Below are positions 39,015 through 48,824 of a DNA stretch of 64,000 nucleotides, piece after piece; the stretch's first letter is position 1; each line of letters starts with the position of its first letter. Source of the stretch: Tritrichomonas musculus (lineage: Eukaryota > Parabasalia > Tritrichomonadida > Tritrichomonadidae). The DNA is taken from contig JAPFFF010000007.1 in the NCBI GenBank assembly GCA_039105265.1, positions 5,270,001-5,334,000 on the forward strand, read 5' to 3'. The notes beneath the pieces were generated by a model. That model ran no database searches. It was not told the origin of the DNA and saw only the letters and a program-made list of their open reading frames with translations. The translations under genes and the position numbers were made by a program.

Positions 39015-40493
39015 ATGTGTTTTTTATATAAGAATAGCCAAGATGATGATTGTGGATTTCAGACCGCCAAATTATATGTGTCAATAGATAACGGAAATAA
39101 TTTTAATGATGAAAAAATTATTCAGTTTCAGTCGTTTTTTAACAACATTTTATATTTAAATCCTTCGCAAGTAGATTCTAATACTCTTGGTTTTTTTAAA
39201 AATATGGATTCAAATCTTCACTTTGAAGATTTTCAAAAAAATCTACATAAGATTGTTTCTTTTTCAACATATGATCCATTGATCAATTTTCTTTTGAAAA
39301 CCAATGACGAAAATGTTCATTATACAGTTTCATGGATTATATCGGTATTAACTGAAAATTCAGAAGATGCATTAATTGAATTGTTAAATCACAACATTTT
39401 AAAAGCAATTGGTGTAAATATTGAATATTTTAAATTCCCTAATTCGACTGTTCTTTTACTAAATATTATTGCAAATTATTTATTACATCAAAATGACTTA
39501 ATTGCTCAAACAGCTCACAAATATTTCCCAATGGTTATGTTGCTAAAAATTTTTCAATATTTAAAAGAAAAATTACCCATTGAAAATGATTATCAATACA
39601 TTTCAATCGAGCAAATTCAATTAATAAAATCTGTTTCAAATAAAATATTTAACTGCATATACACAACATTAACAAAATATTCAAATGAAATTAGACCAAT
39701 TGAAACAGAAATATTAATTATTGAAATGGCAGGTTATTTCGATATTATTTTAAAAGACCTCAAATTATGCCAATCTTTATGTTCAATCGTTTTATTTTTA
39801 TATGACAAAAAATGGATCAATTTCAACAATTTCAAATTATATAATTATCCATCATTTCTATGTAGTATTTCAAAAATAGACAATGAAGAAGTGGCAGCTG
39901 ATTCATTTATTCTAATTGGAAAGTTAATTTCAATCAATCAATATCATGAAACAAATTTTAATGATTATTTCAAAATAATAACGAATTTGGAAGAAAATGT
40001 AAGTCCACATTTATTATCTGCATCATTATTTGTATGCAAAAGTTTCTTTGATAATAATGCAGTATCAAATGATGCTTATCAATCTCTTTCTAGAAACATT
40101 AACTGTCTCCTCCAATTATATGATAGATCAAATTTCACTGTCAAAGAAAAAGTTATTGAATTACTATGTTCTTACTTGAATCACCTTTTGCATTTTCATG
40201 TTGATGTAATTAAGCAATTTGATTCTGTTATTATTTCTATTACAAATTGCTTTTTCGATTTTGTCGAATCAAATGATCACTTTGACAAAATAAGTCCTAC
40301 ACTTCATTCTCTTTTCAATATTATTCAATATCTTTTTTCAATTCAGCAAATCAACTCAAAATCGGTGATTCAATTCATTTCTGATTTTCATTCATGCATT
40401 AAAAATTTGTTTGACTCTGATGATGATTTAATCAGAAGTGAAGCCGAAGGATTTTTAAATAGCTTAAATACTCTTCAAAATAAATCCAACTAA
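39015..40493 (+). CDS. Helical-repeat (ARM/HEAT-like) protein, 492 aa
   Basis: The whole chain is predicted by eye as pairs of amphipathic helices, for example VHYTVSWIISVLTENSEDALIEL, TVLLLNIIANYLLHQ, LCQSLCSIVLFLYDKKWI and DSFILIGKLISINQ. Spacing of about 40 residues suits ARM or HEAT repeats as in importin-alpha-like proteins. No IBB domain, signal peptide or membrane segment is seen. Such proteins normally bind peptides or other proteins. I cannot place it in a named family, though similar ARM-like proteins are numerous in trichomonads. The frame is complete and ends TAA near an AATAAA-rich 3' end. Confidence 0.7.
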   Translation: MCFLYKNSQDDDCGFQTAKLYVSIDNGNNFNDEKIIQFQSFFNNILYLNPSQVDSNTLGFFKNMDSNLHFEDFQKNLHKIVSFSTYDPLINFLLKTNDENVHYTVSWIISVLTENSEDALIELLNHNILKAIGVNIEYFKFPNSTVLLLNIIANYLLHQNDLIAQTAHKYFPMVMLLKIFQYLKEKLPIENDYQYISIEQIQLIKSVSNKIFNCIYTTLTKYSNEIRPIETEILIIEMAGYFDIILKDLKLCQSLCSIVLFLYDKKWINFNNFKLYNYPSFLCSISKIDNEEVAADSFILIGKLISINQYHETNFNDYFKIITNLEENVSPHLLSASLFVCKSFFDNNAVSNDAYQSLSRNINCLLQLYDRSNFTVKEKVIELLCSYLNHLLHFHVDVIKQFDSVIISITNCFFDFVESNDHFDKISPTLHSLFNIIQYLFSIQQINSKSVIQFISDFHSCIKNLFDSDDDLIRSEAEGFLNSLNTLQNKSN

Positions 40494-41068
40494 TTACACA
40501 ACTTAATGAGGAAAATAAGTTGTAACTTATTAACTTTTTGTATTAATCTTAAATAAAACAAAAAAATCTTTATATGCTTTCATCTAATATGACTTTTAAT
40601 TTAAAATATTTCTGCCATTCCTTTTTTTGATAAGAATTGTCTCAAAAAAAAAAAAAAAAAAAAATTAAGAAATTGTCTTGTTTTTTTACAAATAATTTTT
40701 AGGAAATTGATAACTTTCACAATTAATGAGTTTAAATATGAAAATCAATACTCTGTCCAGTGATGTAATGGCAAGAGAAAAAAAGGAATAATCGTGCCAA
40801 ATCATTTCGCAATATCATCAGAAGACTTGAAATAATATTTACTGACCATAATCTGCTAAAAAATGGAATTGGACTTGTCATTACACATGGTGAAGAAGAA
40901 ATAACAGGGGAAGAATATGCTGAAATAATTAACGACAATCCACCATATGATTTGAAAGATATGGATCTGTTTTTCTCTAACAATAAAGATCGCATTTTTG
41001 CCTTTCCAAGGCCATTAAAAATAATTAAGAAATTACATCTAGCAACCGTTACTAATAGTTTTATATTA
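40494..41068. other. Intergenic region with an A-tract and a gene fragment
   Basis: Contains a run of about 20 A near 40646 and the coding fragment at 40760-41068. Confidence 0.55.
40760..41068 (+). pseudogene. Gene fragment, possibly from a GTPase, cut by a MITE
   Basis: The plus frame encodes about 100 residues with good protein character: RNIIRRLEIIFTDHNLLKNG, then LVITHGEEEITGEEYAEII and DLFFSNNKDRIFAFPRPLKI. The strand LVITHGEEE followed by helix and FAFPRP resembles the G4-G5 part of AIG1/GB1-like GTPases, a weak guess. There is no start, and the frame runs straight into the element at 41069, so its 3' part was probably lost by that insertion. Confidence 0.4.
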
Positions 41069-41843
41069 CAGCTGTTTCGGAAATAGATTAGAATTTTTTT
41101 GAAATAAAATAGTAACCGTTTTATTTTTTTGGAAATTAAATATTTTTTTTTGGAAATAAAATAGGAACGATCATTTTATATTCAATTTTATCATACTTAA
41201 AAACAGAATTAAAAGATAGATTAAAGAAATTTTATGGTGTTTTACACATTATTATGTTAATATATACACGAGTTTTGTTTTTAACTGTTCAATATGAAAC
41301 TTAGAATATGGTATTGCTTTTTTTTAATATGATATTACAAAAATATTGTTTTCATCCCAAATTACTCAATAAAATCTTCAATTTATTGACAAATATGCAT
41401 TTTTTATGATTTTTAATATGTAAATTGATGATAATGTATATTTTGAAAAAACTCTTGCATTAATGAAAAAATCACTTTATTTATGATTATTAGTGATTAT
41501 TATATCGAAATTGAAAAGAAATTTTCTTTTTGTTTTATCCAGGATATAATTTTAAAAAGATATTATGTAATCGGTGAAATATCAATTATAAAGTATCTTT
41601 TTAATAACGTCTGTCAAAATATATTAAATTGGCAAAAGATTGTTCATATGTAATTAATATTTGCTTCTGATTTAACTGTTTTTCATCAACAAAAATACTG
41701 GAAATTGAATGCAAAATAATCGTTCACTATTTTATTTCCAAAAAAAAATATTTTATTTCCAAAAATATTTTAGCGGTTTTATAAACCATTCAAATCATGC
41801 TATTTTATTTCCAAAAAATTCTAATCTATTTCCGAAACAGCTG
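41069..41843. mobile_element. MITE-like DNA transposon, 775 bp, TA target site
   Basis: Terminal inverted repeats of about 44 bp with a single mismatch lie at 41069-41112 and 41800-41843. They begin CAGCTGTTTCGG and are flanked by TA on both sides, as for Tc1/mariner-type insertions. A second, subterminal inverted pair (GGAAATAAAATAG near 41153 and its complement near 41730) lies inside. The interior has no open frame long enough for a transposase, so the element is non-autonomous. The near-perfect arms suggest it is fairly young. Confidence 0.8.
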
Positions 41844-42847
41844 TAACTATAAATAATTCGCTATTCCTAAAATAATATGAAATTGAAATTATTTAAATTG
41901 AAATAAATTTTTTTATGACAAATAAATTGAGAGAAAAAATCATGTGCTGTCATTTGATGAAAACCTAAATATATTTGTGTTTAATTAAAAGAACAAATTG
42001 CGAACAAAAAATTAAAGATGAAGAATCTTTCTTTCAACAAATAAACTATTTTTCTAATTTTATCAAAAAGGTACAAAATATTTTCGATTTTCCAATTTTT
42101 ATATGAAGAATGCCATTCATCGAGAAGATATTAATGTTGTTCAATAAACTCACTTATAAAGCATTGGACGATCAATATCTGGTTTCTTTTTCCAATTCAA
42201 TTTTGTTCATTTTTTTTAATATACGACGTGTATTAAATAACAATATAAAACGTGGTCTAGAATGTGAACTTGTTCTATATCGTCAAATGCATTATGGTAT
42301 AGCTTACTTTCTATGTTCAACATTCAAAAAAATTGGTGCTTCGATGTATGTTGCGGTACGACTCTCTATAAGTCAGAGTGTGTTTTGAAAGGCTTAATTG
42401 CATATTCTTTTTCCTTCCAAATTTGATTTTCAAACAAATTCAATTGCCAATGGACAAGAAACTTCTATTAATTCTGATTCAACGCCACTTTTTCCTCTCC
42501 TTTTTCCATATAAACTAACTTCATTGTGTTGAAGTTAAAGAGCTTTTTGCGTATCAAGTCTCTTTTATGCACCTGAGGTTAAATTTGTGCAATAGAAGAA
42601 TATTGATTCCTACACATTGATTATTGCAAAATATGAAAAAAAAATTAATAAGAATTAAATCATATTTTATCTAAATGCCGTCGATTTCTGGATTTGATAA
42701 AATTTATAAGTCATTAATCTATTTATGATGCCAGCACATTAATTTTAAATAATAATTAAGAAAGTTTAAACACAATCAAATTAATAAAAAGTTGCTTTAT
42801 TAAATTAATGCAATAAATGATTTACCACTTATTCAATTTTAACATTT
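41844..42847. other. Intergenic region, decayed coding signal possible
   Basis: 1.0 kb. A 92-codon plus frame at 42110-42388 (MPFIEKILMLFNKLTY, then SNSILFIFFN) has no initiator and a mixed composition. I treat it as doubtful. Nothing else is recognised. Confidence 0.45.
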
Positions 42848-45259
42848 TTAAGGAACAAGATCATCTTCTCCATCGCTTTGTAATATACTCTTTCGACGTG
42901 TTTGATTATTATATTTATTCATGACTTCCATTTCTTCCAACTCTGCTTTATGAACAATTTCCATGAACACGCTTTCTAAAGATGATGTAGAGCATGTATA
43001 ATAAGAGAAGCCACGGTTTTCATCCAATCCTTTCTGCATAATTGTGAAAAGTTCTGATAATCTCATTGAGTCAGCCGGAAGAGAATATATACGTGAATTC
43101 GGTCTTTTAATTGACAAAACTGCATGTGGAAGTTCATTAAGGAAGAATTGATTACAAATACGTTCAGAGTTATCACTTCCGTCTCTCATTTTAATGTCAA
43201 TTTTGTACTCTGTTCCAAATTTTTTGGTCAAAAATTGAGCAGTTCCAACTGTGGAAACATTTCCTTTGACCATGATTGAAATCAAGTCGCATAATTCTTC
43301 AGCTTCACTTAATAAGTGTGTGCATAACATGAATGTTTTATTTCCTTTATTGTTAAGAATCATTTGATGAACACATTTGCAAGCAACAGGATCTAAGTTG
43401 GCAGTTGGTTCATCAAGAAGTACAATTTTTGAAGGACCAAAGAAACTTAAAGCAATTGCCAATTTTCTTGCATCACCACCACTTAATTCTTTAATTGGCT
43501 TGTCCATCATGTCTGTTAATTCCATTCCTTCAATCAATCTCTTTGATGTTTCTTCTGCTTCTGTTTTGTTCATTTCAAAAAGAAGTGAATAGAAACGGAA
43601 ATGTTCTCTTGAAGTAAGTTCGAAGAACAAGTGATTATTGAACTGTGGACAAATAGAAATGATAGTTTTATCTTCAATATTTTCAATATTTTTACCAAAT
43701 ATCTCAATGGAACCATCCGAACATGGCAATGATCCAGTTATCATTCTGATCAATGTTGTTTTCCCTGCTCCATTTGCTCCAAGAAATCCAAAGATTGATT
43801 TCTCTTTGACGCCAAGTGTAACACAGTTTACTGCAGGAACCGGCTGCCCTGCAGTGTTAATAAACAAACGAGAAACACGTTTAACTTTAACAGCGAAGTT
43901 AACTCTATTTCCTAACACTTCTTCCTCCATTTCTTCTGTTTCTTGTGATGTTTCATGGTGTTCTTTTAATTCACGAAGGAAGTCTGTATAAGAACCAAAT
44001 GTGTTTTGAGCCATCTTTTTCTGCAAACGATTTCTGTTTTTCTCTATAATGAACAAGATGACGCCATATATGACAATATCAACGAATTGAAATATGTAGT
44101 ATGGCAAGGTGCCACTTGCTTTCCAATAATAGCTGAGGCCACGGGCTCTTGCACCAGTATTTGGCAAAACTTTTCCGAGAAGCTGGTATAATGAAATGTG
44201 TGGAATTAAGGCATATATCCAATCTAATGGCGCTGGGTTGGTAGCAAACACGTTGATGACAACTGGAATAATAAGGATGCAAAGGCTGATTAAGAAAATT
44301 TGTCTGGCTGCTGAATTGGGATTTTCAAAGAGAAAAGAAAAGTCATAGATGCATAAAATTAAGGAAGGACCTTGGAAGAATAATATATAGAAGCAATTTC
44401 CTGCATTATCAAGAACAGGTTTGATCTTGCCCATCAAGTATATGACATATGTAAGCAAGCAAAATATCACCCATAAAATAAAATCGACTGTTAGATTTGA
44501 AAGCCAATATGGAAGGATTTTTAAGTTGCACTGAATCATAAATGCACGAACTTCGCCTCTGATGTCTTCAATTGGTTGTGGAACAATGAGAGATGTAATT
44601 GTTAAAAGACCAAAAACAATGATTGTTGGACCAAGAAGACTGAAGATCATTTGCTGAAATTTGAGATTCATGCCCATAAATCCAACTTTAAAAGATGCTG
44701 ATTTTCCTAATTCATCTTGATATAGCATGTTTGCAATTACTGCATTGGAGTAAGTTTGAAGTGCGTTTTTATCAAGGCTTCCACTTATTGATGAATTATA
44801 TAATATTGAAAATGAATATGGAAATTCTGTTGTTTCTTGAAAGTATATTCCAAAAGGAGTCTTTAAATTGCATTCATGATTTTTAACTTGTTTGAATATA
44901 TCTTCATTTAATTCTTCTATTGTATTATAATATGTGGAAATTGATTCTTTTCCTGTATCATTTTTATATTGGAATTGTATTTCTTTTATTGTATTTTGTG
45001 CAAAATTTGTATCATTTTTACCTGCGAATATAAAATGGTTTAATTTTTTACCAAAAGATTCATAAGAAATGGGTGTAAAAGTGCTTTCAGATGTATTAAT
45101 CATCATTCCTTGTAGAATTGCACCAACTGCTGCAAATAATATAACACCAATAAAAGACTTTATTAATGATTTATATGTTCTCTTATAAGCCGTATATCTT
45201 CTGAACAAGAGAGCTTTATAATGACTAAATTGACCAAAAATTATGTTTTGTTTTGTCAT
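42848..45259 (-). CDS. ABCA-type half transporter, 803 aa
   Basis: One transmembrane domain followed by one nucleotide-binding domain. A first membrane segment (about 35-53, SFIGVILFAAVGAILQ) is followed by a large loop of ~150 residues, as in ABCA proteins, then about six membrane segments (about 205-420). The NBD carries Walker A GANGAGKT (about 495), Q-loop ICPQF, signature LSGGDARK (about 593), Walker B IVLLDEPTANLD (about 613) and the switch His in LCTHLLSEAEEL, so it should hydrolyse ATP. ABCA proteins typically move lipids; substrate unknown. A half size means it must pair with itself or another half. The divergent neighbour at 45989 is an obvious candidate partner. The C-terminus ends in a Ser/Asp-rich cytosolic tail. 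Confidence 0.9.
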   Translation of the reverse strand: MTKQNIIFGQFSHYKALLFRRYTAYKRTYKSLIKSFIGVILFAAVGAILQGMMINTSESTFTPISYESFGKKLNHFIFAGKNDTNFAQNTIKEIQFQYKNDTGKESISTYYNTIEELNEDIFKQVKNHECNLKTPFGIYFQETTEFPYSFSILYNSSISGSLDKNALQTYSNAVIANMLYQDELGKSASFKVGFMGMNLKFQQMIFSLLGPTIIVFGLLTITSLIVPQPIEDIRGEVRAFMIQCNLKILPYWLSNLTVDFILWVIFCLLTYVIYLMGKIKPVLDNAGNCFYILFFQGPSLILCIYDFSFLFENPNSAARQIFLISLCILIIPVVINVFATNPAPLDWIYALIPHISLYQLLGKVLPNTGARARGLSYYWKASGTLPYYIFQFVDIVIYGVILFIIEKNRNRLQKKMAQNTFGSYTDFLRELKEHHETSQETEEMEEEVLGNRVNFAVKVKRVSRLFINTAGQPVPAVNCVTLGVKEKSIFGFLGANGAGKTTLIRMITGSLPCSDGSIEIFGKNIENIEDKTIISICPQFNNHLFFELTSREHFRFYSLLFEMNKTEAEETSKRLIEGMELTDMMDKPIKELSGGDARKLAIALSFFGPSKIVLLDEPTANLDPVACKCVHQMILNNKGNKTFMLCTHLLSEAEELCDLISIMVKGNVSTVGTAQFLTKKFGTEYKIDIKMRDGSDNSERICNQFFLNELPHAVLSIKRPNSRIYSLPADSMRLSELFTIMQKGLDENRGFSYYTCSTSSLESVFMEIVHKAELEEMEVMNKYNNQTRRKSILQSDGEDDLVP

Positions 45260-45273
45260 AAGTTTAAAAAAAA

Positions 45274-45280
45274 CAAATGA
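45274..45280 (-). promoter_or_regulatory. Initiator (TCATTTG) of the minus-strand ABC gene
   Basis: TCATTTG on the minus strand with the A about 18 bases before ATG 45259. Together with the one at 45980 it marks the two edges of the shared 0.73-kb spacer. Confidence 0.55.
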
Positions 45281-45508
45281 TATTAGAAAAATTTAAATAA
45301 TATTATACAAAAATTTTAAAAAATTGAAGGAATTGAATTATTGTATAATTGAGATAAAAAGGTTTTCCTATCATTATTTATTGAAAATTTGAAAAGCCAA
45401 AAAAATAATTCTTTCAATTTTAAATATTGAATTTTTTATAATCATTATTGAAAACTATTTTTGAATAATGATTATTTATTACGAAATAGACCTAGCAGCT
45501 TTTTTTAA

Positions 45509-45509
<1 letters not shown>

Positions 45510-45541
<32 letters not shown>
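45510..45541. repeat. A(32) homopolymer
   Basis: Uninterrupted run of 32 A between the divergent ABC genes. Confidence 0.9.
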
Positions 45542-45544
<3 letters not shown>

Positions 45545-45979
45545 ACATAATATGAATTGAACAAATGTATATCTGAGATGTAATCAGAGTAATATAGAAT
45601 AATGGAAGGCTCTTTTAAATATACCCTTAAAAAGCTGCGTTTGGTTTTCTGAAGAATAAATATATTTCAATTTTTCAAATAAATTCGTTGGATAATTATT
45701 TCTGAAAATTAAATTTAATATTAAATTAGATTCAATTAATCACAAATCATTTAAATGAAATAAAAATATATTTATAACATAATATTATTTTATTTTAAAA
45801 TAAATTTGATTTATTAATTTACTATTTTCAAAGATACACTTATTACATTAATTGAATATAATAAAAATAAACATCAGAATTTAATTCTCTGTAATTATTA
45901 TTGAATACTATTTTTGAATGTGATTATTTATTACAAAATTAGATTTTCTCAAATATTCAATTAAAAATGATAGGAAGAA

Positions 45980-45986
45980 TCATTTT
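45980..45986 (+). promoter_or_regulatory. Initiator (TCATTTT) of the plus-strand ABC gene
   Basis: TCATTTT, A 7 bases before ATG 45989. Confidence 0.6.
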
Positions 45987-45988
45987 TA

Positions 45989-48325
45989 ATGAAAACTTCT
46001 TTAATAAATGAAACAAATAATCCTTTGGGTTCCTATCATGATTTAAAACTAAGAAGATGGGATCAAATGAGAGCATTAATTAAAAAGCAATTTCTACAAA
46101 AACTTAGAAGGAAATCAGCTATTATCGAAATTATAGTTGGTTTCCTTTTGATGATAGTTAATATCTTTTTATGTCAATATAAAACGGTAACAACACCTGC
46201 AGATCCATTTCCAAAAGAAGAACAAGTTGGAACATCTTTAGATAGTTGGTTTGGTTCAAGTGATCAAGTTCATATTGTAATGCTACCTGATAAACCAAAA
46301 ACAGTAGAATTACTGAACCATACGACATTAATTAAAAAATACGCATATAATGGATGTTTACTAAGTTATGCAAATAAATACTCTCAATTGGAAAGGACGA
46401 TTTATTCAACTGATACAAATGGTATAGCGATAAGATGGGACAATATTGACAGTGAAGATTCATTAACTAACCCATATTTCAAGATATATATTCAATCTCT
46501 AAAAGGTCCTAATCCACAAAGAGATGTTTTACTTGAATTACGTAACGCAGCCTTAAGAATGTACTACAAAGATAATGAAACAAAAATAAAAAATTCTATT
46601 TCTCTCCAAACTAAAGTTTCCGAACGATCTTTTCCAACGCCAGAAACAAAATCAGGTTCTAGTGGAAACACTTTTGTAGTTGGAATGATTGTTGCTTTAA
46701 CAATCGTCGTTTCAACTATGCCAGATATGGAAAAAATATTTGAAGAAAAAGAAAACCATGTTACTGGATTATCCTTAATGATGGGAATGAAAGAGTCAAT
46801 ATATTGGTTCACTAATTTTTTGTCCCAATTCAGTATTAATTTTGTCTTTTATTTTATTTTTGCTTTATGTTACTCATTTGGATATGGATTAAAAGGATGC
46901 AATTTTGGAATTGTTTTTATTGCATTTCTTTTATATGTCATATCAGAAATCATGTTTCAATTTTTCTTATCTACTTTCTTTAACAAGTCCTCAAGTGGCC
47001 GATCATTGACTGTTATTCTTGTTGTTATTGCCTTAATTTGTGCAATTTTACATATGTTTGTTAGTTTAAATACCGAGAGCCACAACACTATCGCAACAAG
47101 TGTTTTTTGCATTTTCCCAATTTCAGCGGTTGAAATTTTCATGATGCAAGGATGTACTTCAACTGCTAATGGAGTTCAAGGATACAATTTCCATAATATC
47201 TATGATTTAGATTTATACTATGTTCCACCAGCCATTCCACTATTTTGGCTTGCTGTAGATACTGTCTTTTATTTCCTTTTGTTCCTTTTATTTAATGGTG
47301 TTTTGTCCAGACCATTTGGTTTGCCACCAATTAAGCAATGTTGTTCATGTAAAAATTGTTGCATGAAAAGAAAGAGAAGATTATTGGTTGAAAATAATAG
47401 GGACACCATTGCAATTTCTAGTGAATACATAACCAAAGATTTCAAAGAGTCCGGTATTAGAGCTCTTGATGATGTCTCTTTCCAAATTCACAAAGGAGAA
47501 CTGATTGTTCTGATAGGTCCTAATGGTGCTGGTAAATCAACACTGGTCAATGTTTTAGCAGGTGCAATTCAGCCAACTGAAGGTGTTCTAGAGTTTTCAC
47601 ATGGATTGAACAAATATTTAGGCGTCTGTTTCCAAGAAAACGTGATCATTCCAGAATTGTCCGTTAGAGAGCACTTTGATCTTTTCGCAAGCTACAGAGG
47701 AGTATCAAAATCGATTCTTGAATCTTCTGTTGATTACTTTGCATCAAATATGCAACTTGGACATATGATGACGAATCGAGCTGGAGATTTATCTGGTGGT
47801 CAAAAGAGAAAATTATGTATCGGTCTTTCATTACTTGGAAATCCAGCCATTGTTCTGATGGACGAGCCAACAGCAGGTGTTGATGTTCAAGCTAGGCAAC
47901 TTATCTGGAAGATGCTTTCTAACTTGAAAGGCACAACTTCTCTCATCACAACACACGCACTTGAAGAAGCTGAAGCTGTGTCATCAAGATTGTTTATCCT
48001 TTCAGGAGGTCATCTTCAATTTGCTGGAACATCTACTGATATGAGAGAGAAGTACAAGTGCGGATACGTAATGAGAATTGACCGTGATGATCAAACTGTC
48101 GGTCCTGTTCTTGACTTTGCAAAATCGTTCATACCAGACGCACATTTATCTGATGAAAGACCTGATACATTAGAATTGCCTGTTAGTCCTAGAATACCAG
48201 AGTTTCTAACTGCATTAGATCAAAAAGAAAGTGATTTTGGAATTAATTCTTACAGTTTCCAGGTCGAACAAATTGAAGACATGCTCGTTAAGTTGATCCA
48301 AACAGAAGAAAAAGAAGATGTTTAA
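45989..48325 (+). CDS. ABCA-type half transporter, 778 aa
   Basis: Same TMD-NBD order as the divergent neighbour but clearly a different paralogue. The first membrane segment is about 45-62 (IIEIIVGFLLMIVNIFL), then an outer loop, then about six segments (about 230-440), followed by a Cys-rich juxtamembrane stretch (CCSCKNCCMKRKRR). The NBD has Walker A GPNGAGKST (about 510), Q-loop VCFQEN, signature LSGGQKRK (about 601), Walker B IVLMDEPTAGVD (about 623) and switch His in TTHALEEAEAV. All catalytic motifs are canonical, more so than in the partner (LSGGDARK). Lipid or amphiphile transport is the family expectation. Heterodimer formation with the 803-aa protein is suggested only by the head-to-head arrangement. 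Confidence 0.9.
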   Translation: MKTSLINETNNPLGSYHDLKLRRWDQMRALIKKQFLQKLRRKSAIIEIIVGFLLMIVNIFLCQYKTVTTPADPFPKEEQVGTSLDSWFGSSDQVHIVMLPDKPKTVELLNHTTLIKKYAYNGCLLSYANKYSQLERTIYSTDTNGIAIRWDNIDSEDSLTNPYFKIYIQSLKGPNPQRDVLLELRNAALRMYYKDNETKIKNSISLQTKVSERSFPTPETKSGSSGNTFVVGMIVALTIVVSTMPDMEKIFEEKENHVTGLSLMMGMKESIYWFTNFLSQFSINFVFYFIFALCYSFGYGLKGCNFGIVFIAFLLYVISEIMFQFFLSTFFNKSSSGRSLTVILVVIALICAILHMFVSLNTESHNTIATSVFCIFPISAVEIFMMQGCTSTANGVQGYNFHNIYDLDLYYVPPAIPLFWLAVDTVFYFLLFLLFNGVLSRPFGLPPIKQCCSCKNCCMKRKRRLLVENNRDTIAISSEYITKDFKESGIRALDDVSFQIHKGELIVLIGPNGAGKSTLVNVLAGAIQPTEGVLEFSHGLNKYLGVCFQENVIIPELSVREHFDLFASYRGVSKSILESSVDYFASNMQLGHMMTNRAGDLSGGQKRKLCIGLSLLGNPAIVLMDEPTAGVDVQARQLIWKMLSNLKGTTSLITTHALEEAEAVSSRLFILSGGHLQFAGTSTDMREKYKCGYVMRIDRDDQTVGPVLDFAKSFIPDAHLSDERPDTLELPVSPRIPEFLTALDQKESDFGINSYSFQVEQIEDMLVKLIQTEEKEDV

Positions 48326-48666
48326 AAAATCCTTGCGATTCATTACAATTTAATTTTTTATTATTAAAAAAAGAATTAAAATAAATGATTATTCAATATT
48401 GTTTTATATTTGAATCATAATGTAGGTGCATTTTTTGTTACTCAATTGAATATCATTTTTGACTCTTCGGAGATTTCAAATTATTTGATATATTTTGACA
48501 ATTCAAAAAAGAAGTTCTTTTAATTGTGGAACTTCTTTTTCATTTTCTTCTGTTTGAATTAACCTAACGTGTATACCTTCTTTTTCAATTGTTGTGACTT
48601 CAGAATTCTGAAATAAACTTTTTTTCATATTGAAAATTCAAAAGATCTTGATAAGAACCTTTTAAC
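48326..48666. other. Spacer and flank of the hAT pair
   Basis: 3' spacer of the ABC gene, then the small minus-strand coding remnant at 48503-48628 and the left flank of the outer transposon. Confidence 0.5.
48503..48628 (-). pseudogene. Short C-terminal coding remnant left of the transposon pair
   Basis: Minus-strand frame of 41 codons (SLFQNSEVTTIEKEGIHVRL, then TEENEKEVPQLKELLF, stop) with strong protein character and no room for a gene of its own. It lies on the same strand as the host fragment beyond the transposons (56359-56911). I infer that it may be the far end of that interrupted gene; the alternative is an unrelated scrap. Confidence 0.4.
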
Positions 48667-48816
48667 TATAGTTGTACCTGGCCATTTTTTTTTGACCAGT
48701 GGTCAAAATCCTGGTCAACTTATAATTTGACAATTTTATCATATCACATCTTTCAATTTTCAATGCCTATTCAAAATTCAAATAAAATTTGAATGACATT
48801 AATTTTATTTGAATTG

Positions 48817-48824
48817 TTATATAT
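48817..48824 (+). repeat. Target site duplication, left copy
   Basis: TTATATAT directly before copy A; the matching copy is 52667-52674. The site lies in a TA-rich tract, so chance identity cannot be fully excluded, but the length bookkeeping of both elements agrees with it. Confidence 0.7.

Larger units (their letters stand above)
45260..45988. promoter_or_regulatory. Shared divergent promoter region of the two ABC genes
   Basis: 0.73 kb between two genes transcribed away from each other, with an initiator at each edge and an A32 tract inside. The phrase TTGAAAAC/TATTTTTGAATAATGATTATTTATTAC near 45445-45480 recurs with small changes near 45900-45935. A duplicated element in the spacer could thus serve both genes. 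Co-regulation is an inference. Confidence 0.45.

Noticed and set aside
42110-42388. 92-codon plus frame
   Set aside because: No initiator, no recognisable motif, composition close to translated spacer.
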